From Deltaproteobacteria bacterium (lineage in GTDB: Bacteria > Desulfobacterota > Desulfobacteria > Desulfobacterales > Desulfatirhabdiaceae): a DNA stretch of 6,025 bases. Positions 1-5,711 of this stretch are shown in pieces (the stretch's first letter is position 1; the number at the start of each line of letters is the position of its first letter). Where the stretch lies: assembly GCA_021778975.1 (NCBI GenBank), contig JAJYBO010000188.1, positions 1 to 6,025 on the forward strand, read 5' to 3'. A model generated the notes under the pieces. It saw nothing but the letters and a program-made list of their open reading frames with translations, was not told the DNA's origin and did not search any database. A program made the position numbers and the translations under genes.

Positions 1-1051
1 GCGACTGAACGGTCACCAGTTCCCCAACCATATTGACCATGCTGTCGAGTTTTTCGGCGGGCACCCGGATGCTGGCTGTGGCCTCGACGGTTTGGCGTTT
101 GTGGCGGACAGTTCGGATATGCTGCTGCTCTACGAGTGCGGCCTGCACCTGATCCGGACTGACCGCGCCGGAATCCACCAGCACAGAGCCGATTTTTTTC
201 TGGGCGCTCAGTACCTCTTTCAGCTTTTCGGCGCTCAGATCGCCGCGTTCCACCAGAATTTCTCCGAGTTTCTTATAATCAACTTCGGCGTCGCTCTGCA
301 TACCGTCATCAATTTTTTCGATGGTCAAGTCACAATCGTCCTCCACAAAGATGAACACATCGCGGATGGCGTTGATATCCCGCGTCGTGGTCAAAATGAT
401 ATCCCACGACGTGTAGCAGGCTTCTGGATCCACATCGTCCAGGAAGGGGATGGCGTCTGTATTGGCAAGAACATTGCAAATGCCGAGGTCCCGCAATTCG
501 TTCAGCAGCAGGACGGGATTACTGCCTGTAATGAAAATGCCGGGTTTCGGACGAAACCGGATCCGCCAGGTGGCTTCGTGGTCGGCGGGTTCTCCGGTAT
601 CCGGAGCGCCGCCCCCGCGAGTGAACGTTGCATCGGGTGACGGAATGTCGTTCGATGCAGCGCCAGAGTCCGCTATCTGAAGTATTTCTTTGAACGATCT
701 GCTCAGCGCGTCTGTGACCACATTGTCCTCGGAAGCACCGGCGCCTGTTTCATCGAGCATTTTCCGGATTTCATCGCATGCGGACAGTGTCAGGTCAATC
801 AGATGTTTGGTGACAGACATCTTTCCGTTGCGGATCCGGTCATAGACGTTTTCCACGTTGTGGGTAAACATCGAAATCCGGTCAAAACCGAACATCGCGC
901 CGGAACCTTTGATGGTGTGCATGGCGCGGAACACCCGTCCGATAAGATCGGCGTCATCCGGACTTCTTTCCAGCTCTAAAAGAGCGGTTTCCAGCTCTCC
1001 GAGCAGCTCGTACGCTTCTTCCTTGAATGCTTGTCTGTGATTGTCCATCAT
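1..1051 (-). CDS. cheA: Chemotaxis histidine kinase CheA, N-terminal 350 residues (runs off left edge)
   Basis: CheA autophosphorylates a histidine in response to receptor and CheW input and passes the phosphate to CheY. I translated this partial frame by hand. Residues 1-105 form an HPt (P1) domain with the phospho-acceptor His45 in MHTIKGSG. Residues 160-250 (starting WRIRFRPKPG) resemble the ferredoxin-like P2-type region of related CheA proteins. Residues 261-309 hold two tandem LG-type repeats (separate entry). Residues 326-350 (ASIRVPAEKLDSMVNMVGEL) are the start of the P3 dimerisation helix. The ATP-binding and CheW-like domains lie outside the window. The start is ATGATG at 1051-1046; the first ATG overlaps the cheY stop by 4 bp (ATGA) and has AAGGTG upstream, so it is translationally coupled. 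It could start one codon later. The identity is secure; the class of downstream output (flagella, pili or other) cannot be told from here. Confidence 0.95.
   Translation of the reverse strand, partial: MMDNHRQAFKEEAYELLGELETALLELERSPDDADLIGRVFRAMHTIKGSGAMFGFDRISMFTHNVENVYDRIRNGKMSVTKHLIDLTLSACDEIRKMLDETGAGASEDNVVTDALSRSFKEILQIADSGAASNDIPSPDATFTRGGGAPDTGEPADHEATWRIRFRPKPGIFITGSNPVLLLNELRDLGICNVLANTDAIPFLDDVDPEACYTSWDIILTTTRDINAIRDVFIFVEDDCDLTIEKIDDGMQSDAEVDYKKLGEILVERGDLSAEKLKEVLSAQKKIGSVLVDSGAVSPDQVQAALVEQQHIRTVRHKRQTVEATASIRVPAEKLDSMVNMVGELVTVQS
125..271 (-). other. Tandem MshEN-like 24-residue repeats inside CheA
   Basis: CheA residues 261-284 and 286-309 are two copies of a 24-residue pattern: K at position 1, G at 3, L-V at 6-7, G at 10, a hydrophobic at 12, L or V at 17, L at 21 and Q at 24. 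This is the pattern known from MshEN/GspE-N type domains, which bind c-di-GMP in MshE. Differences from the family pattern as I recall it are Lys for Arg at position 1, Asp or Ala at position 11, and one residue between copies where about five are usual. The pattern is seen directly; ligand binding is inference. It could instead be a purely structural or docking module. Confidence 0.6.
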
Positions 1052-1416
1052 CCCAGCACCTTTTTGACAACAGCAATGAGTTGTTCCGGCTTGAAGGGTT
1101 TGACGATCCAGCCGGTGGCCCCGGCGGCCTTGCCTTCCTGTTTTCGTTCGGCCTGCGATTCGGTGGTCAGCATGATGATGGGGATGAACTTGCAGGCCGG
1201 ATGGGCGCGCAGGGCGCGGATCAAGCCGATGCCGTCCAGGTTCGGCATGTTCAGATCTGTAATCACCATATTGAGCGGCTGGCCTTCGACTTTGCCCAGG
1301 GCGTCTTTGCCGTCGCATGCCTCGACGACGGTATAGCCCGCATCCCGGAGGGTGAAGGTGACCATTTGTCGCACACTGGCGGAATCATCCACTGTCATGA
1401 TCGTTTTGGTTGTCAT
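1048..1416 (-). CDS. cheY: Single-domain response regulator, CheY type
   Basis: This is a 122-residue stand-alone receiver domain, the usual length for CheY, with no output domain. It takes phosphate from CheA and acts by binding a target such as a motor switch or other effector. The active-site set is complete: acidic pair Asp10-Asp11 (TVDDSAS), phospho-acceptor Asp54 (VITDLNMPNLDG), Thr84/Thr85 after beta-4 (IMLTTES), and Lys106 in the KPF motif. The start ATG at 1416 is preceded by a strong GGAGGAG ribosome-binding site about 6 nt away, and it overlaps the STAS stop by 4 bp. Its own stop overlaps the cheA start by 4 bp. Position between a STAS protein and cheA supports a role as the direct partner of this CheA. 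No CheZ gene is visible nearby, so how it is dephosphorylated is open. Confidence 0.95.
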   Translation of the reverse strand: MTTKTIMTVDDSASVRQMVTFTLRDAGYTVVEACDGKDALGKVEGQPLNMVITDLNMPNLDGIGLIRALRAHPACKFIPIIMLTTESQAERKQEGKAAGATGWIVKPFKPEQLIAVVKKVLG

Positions 1417-1763
1417 GCGTCACTCCTCCATGTCCACAGGCAGGGATTGTCACCACCAAGTGTGCAGGCTCTGGGTCTTCGGTAGCCGGATGTTTCCAGA
1501 ATTGTCTTGAAATGTTCCGGTGATTTTTCCGAAAGCGTCAGGTGCTGCCCCGATCTCAGACAGGTGCGGTGAAGCGAACAGATCAATTGCAGAAAGGATA
1601 CATCCGCGGTTTCAACGTTTTCCAAATCCAGACGCAGATGATCGCTTCGGCTACGGAAGTCTTTCAGTACCTCCAGCGCCTCTCCGGCATTTTGGAGCGA
1701 GACCTCCCCCCGAACCATCAGCAGGGTGTGGTCCGGCATTTCGGTGATTTCAAACGGGTTCAT
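1413..1763 (-). CDS. STAS-domain protein (anti-sigma factor antagonist-like)
   Basis: A 116-residue single STAS domain. STAS proteins of the SpoIIAA type switch partners when a serine is phosphorylated. Here the motif region is ETADVSFLQLI, where Asp54-Val55-Ser56 lines up with the Asp-Ser-Ser of SpoIIAA, so Ser56 sits at the phosphorylatable position. Residues 13-23 (TLLMVRGEVSL) and 43-48 (LRLDLE) are the expected beta strands. The C-terminal tail has Cys100 and Cys108 around GGDNP followed by LWTW, a tail I associate with STAS proteins encoded next to CheY and CheA. The start ATG at 1763 has CAGGAG about 10 nt upstream. The ATGA overlap with cheY indicates coupled translation. Its role in the chemotaxis pathway is inferred from position only; no sigma-factor or anti-sigma kinase gene is in the window. 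Confidence 0.88.
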   Translation of the reverse strand: MNPFEITEMPDHTLLMVRGEVSLQNAGEALEVLKDFRSRSDHLRLDLENVETADVSFLQLICSLHRTCLRSGQHLTLSEKSPEHFKTILETSGYRRPRACTLGGDNPCLWTWRSDA

Positions 1764-1828
1764 CTTTCAATAATCTCCTGTTATAATGTCACAAGTTTTG
1801 ACAGCTTCGTAAAAAGTCCGGATGCTGA
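1764..1828 (-). promoter_or_regulatory. 65-bp gap upstream of the STAS-cheY-cheA block
   Basis: This is the longest gap inside the gene series apart from the stretch before the 731-residue gene. On the minus strand it reads from the ATPase stop through ACTTTTTACGAAGCTGTCA, then the inverted repeat at 1787-1803, then an AT-rich CATTATAAC, then the CAGGAG ribosome-binding site. CATTAT or TATAAC could act as a -10 element, but I find no good -35 at 16-18 bp. It may hold a weak or regulated promoter for the three downstream genes. No terminator is seen here, so read-through from the ATPase gene is equally possible. Confidence 0.3.
1787..1803. repeat. Inverted repeat TGTCA-N7-TGACA
   Basis: The two 5-bp arms are perfect inverted copies separated by 7 bp, in the gap before the STAS gene and next to the AT-rich CATTATAAC. 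Size and spacing suit a dimeric regulator. A 5-bp stem with no following T run makes a transcription terminator unlikely. Chance occurrence of a 5-bp arm pair cannot be excluded. Confidence 0.4.
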
Positions 1829-3346
1829 TTACAGACACGCGGGCGTCGGCGTTTTGACCGGCAGTATCCAGCACAGAATTTCGGAGCCGTCAACGGTTTC
1901 ACGGGTTTTGGATGGCTCCGGGTGGACATCCGAAAATACCACATAATAGCCGGTGTTCAGGCCGGAGCGCCGGAGATAGGCGGCCAGTTGGTGTTTGCCG
2001 GATTCAAAACCTCTGAGGTTCAGGAACCGTTTGACCTCGATGATCCAGCGTTTTTTTCCCTGAAGCACCAGTAAATCTACGCGTCCGCCGCCTTCAGGAA
2101 CTTCCGGAAACACCCATCCGCCGAACACCCCGGCATAAGAGGCCAAAAACGCATCCAGGTTGTAGTGATAGACGCCTTCTTTGGCTTTGTCTTCCGAAAA
2201 TATGATGTTGCCCCGCTGCCGCACATAGGCGGCGTATTTGTCTATGAGGCGTTCCATGTCAAGGAATCCGTCCTGATCTAAAAATACGGCTTCGTCCACA
2301 AACGGATCCTTGTAATACCTGACCTCGTCATCGTTGATGAAGCGGGGTTTGAAGGTCTGATAAAGGCATTTTTTGTAAACCGGCACCGGGATGGCGCACC
2401 GCCCGTCTTCATCGGTAATGACGCCGTTGGTGCTGAGAAATGAAATGCGGTCATCATATGTCGAGAAGCTGACAGGCCCGTTAAAAAGAATTTCCTTCAT
2501 GATGTCCGGATACTGCTTGGCTTTGTTGACGACATTGGCGATATTCTTGTTTACATACACCCGCAGGAAGGCATCCAGGGTCTGGTAAAACTTTTCGAGC
2601 GTGATGGCGGCCGCGCCGACACAGCGATTTTCGACCAGATCGCGGGCCATTGCGTTGATAAGGCCCGGCTGTCCCGCGGCATTGTCGTGAATTGCTGCAA
2701 TGACATCATCCTCGAACACCTGCCCGGTTTCATGCGTGTGCTGAAGCAGCAGGCCGCGGGTTTCCTCGAAAGTGAAATACGGAATGTTGATCTGATCCGC
2801 AATGTTGAACGGGCTGGCGCTGTCCTGCAAGATGCCGGTGATGTTCGATACGCCCACCAAAATAACGCTGCGGAGGTGATGACGCTCTCGTTTGTGATAC
2901 ATGGAACGAATGGCATGTAAAAATCCGTTCAGGATTTCGAGCTGTTTCAACCCTTCAACTTCGTCAATGATCAGCACTATATCTTTTTGAAGCGCTTGCG
3001 CCAGATTCTGAAAAAAAGTGGGCAGTTCCAGAAAATCTGGAACTGTCGGCGCCTGAACCCCGGTTTCCTGCACCAATTCGGACTGAAAATATCGCAAAAA
3101 CGCATCCAATGGCGGTGCTGCATAGTGTTCAAACGTGATCCAGATGGGGCAGATATTGGCGCGTTTCGCCTGTATCTGATGTATCAGCATCTGAAAATAC
3201 GTGGTTTTACCGCTTTGCCGCGGGGCAAAGAGCGTGAAATAGCGCCATTCATCCACCTTCCGAAGCCCGACTTCCAGCAGCCCGGTGCGGGGGACGGCGT
3301 AATTGTATCGGGGATCAACAGGCCCTTCTGTGCAGAACGTTCGCAT
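1829..3346 (-). CDS. AAA-like ATPase with C-terminal PD-(D/E)XK nuclease-type domain
   Basis: A 505-residue soluble protein. Residues 15-265 are an AAA-like (AAA_35-type) P-loop ATPase: Walker A APRQSGKTT at 41-49 with Lys47, Walker B VLIIDEVEG at 124-132 with Asp128-Glu129, a sensor-1-like Asn168 in ILVGVSN, and AGQPGLIN at 224-231, a motif usual for this group. Residues 395-472 look like a PD-(D/E)XK fold: GRVDLLV with Asp424, IIEVKR with Glu437 and Lys439, then Gln453 in KHQLAAYL. These proteins occur in multiple copies in some bacterial genomes and their role is unsettled; defence or mobile-element functions have been suggested for related families. The start ATG at 3346 has CCGAGGAAAA about 9-10 nt upstream. 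It sits 33 bp after the receptor-like gene and 65 bp before the STAS gene, so it is co-oriented but has no evident chemotaxis function. Confidence 0.85.
   Translation of the reverse strand: MRTFCTEGPVDPRYNYAVPRTGLLEVGLRKVDEWRYFTLFAPRQSGKTTYFQMLIHQIQAKRANICPIWITFEHYAAPPLDAFLRYFQSELVQETGVQAPTVPDFLELPTFFQNLAQALQKDIVLIIDEVEGLKQLEILNGFLHAIRSMYHKRERHHLRSVILVGVSNITGILQDSASPFNIADQINIPYFTFEETRGLLLQHTHETGQVFEDDVIAAIHDNAAGQPGLINAMARDLVENRCVGAAAITLEKFYQTLDAFLRVYVNKNIANVVNKAKQYPDIMKEILFNGPVSFSTYDDRISFLSTNGVITDEDGRCAIPVPVYKKCLYQTFKPRFINDDEVRYYKDPFVDEAVFLDQDGFLDMERLIDKYAAYVRQRGNIIFSEDKAKEGVYHYNLDAFLASYAGVFGGWVFPEVPEGGGRVDLLVLQGKKRWIIEVKRFLNLRGFESGKHQLAAYLRRSGLNTGYYVVFSDVHPEPSKTRETVDGSEILCWILPVKTPTPACL
3011..3045 (-). 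terminator. Intragenic hairpin with T7 run inside the ATPase gene (terminator-like)
   Basis: Positions 3023-3045 form a perfect 10-bp inverted repeat (CAGTTCCAGA and its complement) with a 3-nt loop. On the minus strand it is followed, after the 5 nt CCCAC, by seven T residues at 3017-3011. It lies in codons for ATPase residues 101-114, between the two Walker motifs. The shape resembles an intrinsic terminator in the transcribed direction, but the stem is only half GC and the T run is displaced, so termination would be partial at best. It may simply reflect codon choice. Confidence 0.3.
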
Positions 3347-3379
3347 AAAATATTTTCCTCGGAAAGAATCGGCGGTTAT

Positions 3380-5575
3380 CTAAAACAGTTCGACATTATC
3401 TCCCAAATCATCCTCCGAAGCCGGTGTATCAGGGGATGTCTCCTCCACCGTTGGGGACGCCGACGTTTCTGCAACAGGTGCAGCATCCAGCGACACTGCC
3501 GTTACAGCGGTATCAAACAGCATATCGTCTATGGATTCAACCGATTTTTCGTCATTCAGCGGTATCTTGGGGGCTTCTATAGCATCATCGAAAAGGATGT
3601 CGGAAAATATTTCCGGTTCAGTAGCATTTTCCGCCGGTGTCCGTTCAGTGGTGGTATCCACTCCGCCCGCGGTTGCAGAAGCGGCTGCGGCCGCCGCGGC
3701 CGCGCCCGCAATGCTCTGATGGATTTCACGCTCTCTTTCCATCGTATAGCGCCCGGCCATTTCCGTTGTCACGCCAGAGGCGCTTTCCGGAGCGGCGACG
3801 GGGCAACGTTGTTTGACGTCGGTGACTATCCCTTCGAGCGCTGTTGTGACTTCGTGTATCTTTGCGCTAATCTTATGATGAATGTCAATATGTTGCACCG
3901 TAACTTCGATGTCCTGCGTCAGCGATCCGCCATCCTGGCCAATGCGGGTCAACAGCCCCGACACTTCCTGATCCATTTGATGCAGCGGCGCGATCAGGGC
4001 TTCGATCTGGACATTCGTCCGCCCCGTCGTCTGTATGGACATCTCGGTCTGAACAGTGAGGCTGGTTCGGGTGGCGGGCGGGGGAGGCGTCAGGGCATCC
4101 TCGATGTCGGCATCCGCGGAAAATGTCCCGGCTTCGGTGACTATAGCCTTCAAACTTTCGGAAATTTCTTCAATTTTGCGGGATGTTTCATCCGACAACT
4201 GCCGGATGGATTCCGCCAGCGTCCCCAACGCCGCCCCTTCCTGCCCGATGTGCGCGGCATGAATGCAGGCGTTCAACGCGATCATTCGCATCTGAATACC
4301 GATCTTCTCGATGTCATGGATGAAAATGGACATATCGCCGACACTTGCGGTAATGGTCGCCACAGAAGCCGCCCATTCCCGATTGATAGCCCGGTAAGCG
4401 GCGATAGCGTTTCCCAGAGACGCCAACTGTTTTTCAAGCTCGGACAGAAACGATGCCTCGCCCTCGCTTCCGGAGGCAGTGATCAATGTTTGCAAGTCTC
4501 CGGTCATGACCACGAGGTCATTGCCGATTTGACCCAGATTTTGGATAATTCGCTCCACCGCCGCCGTCATGTCCGCTTCGGAGTCTTTCAACTGAATGTT
4601 TTGAACTTCACAGGGGATGATCGCAGATGTCAGCGCCGTCAAATTTTCCTTCGCCTGAGGGTGCAGAATATGACGCCACCGATTGACAATATCCCATCCA
4701 CCGGTGCGGGATACCGGATCCACAGCCGGTTTGAGCTTCGCCACAACGTCTTGAAGCGCATCCCGGACATGTTCGATGCGCTGCCGGGTGATATCGTGAA
4801 ACTGCATGGAGGCCACCACTTCGCCAATGCTCTGCGACATGCGTTTCCAGCGAACCGCGATTTCCGACAGCGTTTCGGATGAAGACTGCCGGCGCAGATT
4901 CATCGCGGAAAGACTCTGCACCGTCTGGTCCAGAATGGCGCGGGCGCTTCCCTGTTGCCGTTTTTCAAAATCTTTCATCCGTCGCAGACCCTGACGGATA
5001 TTTTCAGCCAGTTTTTCGGAATGTCCTGTCAGCTCGGCGGATTTTGAGGCCACATTGACCGCCAGCTTTCGAACCTCTTCTCCCAGCGCATTGAACCCCG
5101 TATCCTTGCTGCCGAGCCTGGCGCTTTCAATCTTGATGAAATTGCACAATACGTCCAGATTGCGGATGGTCTGATCGAAGCGCTCCATGCGGGCGACAAT
5201 ATTGTCGAACCGTTCCAGAAGCGATGAAAGAGCGGATATGCCCCTGCCGGAAAGCGCGTCCTGTTGCTGCACCTGGGCGAATATGGTCTGCAATCCGTCC
5301 ATCCCTTGCTGCAACGCGTCTCCGGACAGACATCCGGCCACCTGCGACGATAAATCTGACAGCGCTTTGGCGCGAAAATAAAAATCCTGAAGTTTCTCGC
5401 CGAGGCGGATGAATTCGCCTTCGGTTCCGCCGGCCAGTTCATGCAGGACGCCACATGCCGTATTCAGCTTTTGTCGCCATGTATCCGCGGCTATGCGCGG
5501 CTGACGCAGCCGGTTTTTAATGGCGGATATGGATATCGGTATCTGTGGTATCTCCAGATTGAAGTGAATTTTCAT
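3380..5575 (-). CDS. Soluble MCP-like signalling protein with two receptor tips and a CheZ-like motif
   Basis: A 731-residue, mostly helical protein with no transmembrane segment, no signal peptide and no recognisable sensor domain. It contains two sequences like the MCP hairpin tip that contacts CheA and CheW: residues 140-182 (with GFNALGEEVRKLA) and residues 423-472 (with MIALNACIHAAHIGQEG and LAESIRQLS). Each is followed about 95-110 residues later by a related helix: MQFHDITRQRIEHV at 257-270 and QHIDIHHKISAKIHEV at 561-576. The first of these matches the CheZ active-site spacing (D-x-x-x-Q, here Asp261 and Gln265). Residues 497-500 are Pro4, 625-632 are Ala8, and 650-731 form an acidic tail with FSDILFDDAI, IDDMLFDTAV and a final NVELF. 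The start ATG at 5575 has AAAGGAG 11 nt upstream. It may be a cytoplasmic receptor, an adaptor, or a CheY-P phosphatase; the choice is not settled by sequence alone. Confidence 0.82.
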   Translation of the reverse strand: MKIHFNLEIPQIPISISAIKNRLRQPRIAADTWRQKLNTACGVLHELAGGTEGEFIRLGEKLQDFYFRAKALSDLSSQVAGCLSGDALQQGMDGLQTIFAQVQQQDALSGRGISALSSLLERFDNIVARMERFDQTIRNLDVLCNFIKIESARLGSKDTGFNALGEEVRKLAVNVASKSAELTGHSEKLAENIRQGLRRMKDFEKRQQGSARAILDQTVQSLSAMNLRRQSSSETLSEIAVRWKRMSQSIGEVVASMQFHDITRQRIEHVRDALQDVVAKLKPAVDPVSRTGGWDIVNRWRHILHPQAKENLTALTSAIIPCEVQNIQLKDSEADMTAAVERIIQNLGQIGNDLVVMTGDLQTLITASGSEGEASFLSELEKQLASLGNAIAAYRAINREWAASVATITASVGDMSIFIHDIEKIGIQMRMIALNACIHAAHIGQEGAALGTLAESIRQLSDETSRKIEEISESLKAIVTEAGTFSADADIEDALTPPPPATRTSLTVQTEMSIQTTGRTNVQIEALIAPLHQMDQEVSGLLTRIGQDGGSLTQDIEVTVQHIDIHHKISAKIHEVTTALEGIVTDVKQRCPVAAPESASGVTTEMAGRYTMEREREIHQSIAGAAAAAAAASATAGGVDTTTERTPAENATEPEIFSDILFDDAIEAPKIPLNDEKSVESIDDMLFDTAVTAVSLDAAPVAETSASPTVEETSPDTPASEDDLGDNVELF

Positions 5576-5673
5576 GGTGAACGATACTCCTTTGCTGCCA
5601 GCTCCTGCCTCTCGACCACTGTCTCCTGCTCTCTGTTTTCACGGTCGGAGGCGACTGGAGCTGTCATGCCCAT
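5572..5673 (-). CDS. Possible small ORF, 33 residues, overlapping the next start by ATGA
   Basis: The stretch between the MCP fragment and the 731-residue gene holds an ATG-started frame at 5673 with a second Met at 5667. It encodes MGMTAPVASDRENREQE, then a charged, probably helical TVVERQELAAKEYRSP. Its TGA stop overlaps the downstream ATG in an ATGA 4-bp overlap, the same junction type as the STAS-cheY-cheA joins in this window. Against it: no clear ribosome-binding site precedes either Met, and the minus strand here is purine-rich, which gives Glu/Arg/Lys-rich peptides by chance. I do not recognise the peptide. It may be a coupling leader, a true small protein, or not translated. Confidence 0.33.
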   Translation of the reverse strand: MGMTAPVASDRENREQETVVERQELAAKEYRSP

Positions 5674-5711
5674 TTACAAAATCGTTAAAAATGATGCGTG
5701 CATCGAGATCA

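Noticed and set aside
92..640. A 182-codon plus-strand frame
   Set aside because: It is antisense to CheA, whose domains are unambiguous; the product has no recognisable family features.
1027..1485. A 152-codon plus-strand frame across cheY and the STAS gene
   Set aside because: It is antisense to two well-supported coupled genes and has no family resemblance.
3347..3379. Short gap between the receptor-like and ATPase genes, checked for a promoter or terminator
   Set aside because: Only the ATPase ribosome-binding site (CCGAGGAAAA) is seen; there is no hairpin, and no room for a convincing promoter.
3665..3720. GC-rich GCGGCCGCC-type run that looks like a simple repeat
   Set aside because: It is explained by codons for the Ala8 stretch in the receptor-like protein and is not a separate element.
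2987..4882. A 631-codon open frame on the plus strand
   Set aside because: It lies antisense to the ATPase and the receptor-like gene, both of which have clear domains. Its product is rich in Arg, Cys, His and Phe without any recognisable fold, as expected for an antisense shadow frame.
5686..5704. GATGC-GT-GCATC near-palindrome followed on the minus strand by ATTTTT, just after the MCP stop
   Set aside because: The loop is only 2 nt, so at best a 4-bp stem with a 4-nt loop can form. That is too weak to call a terminator.
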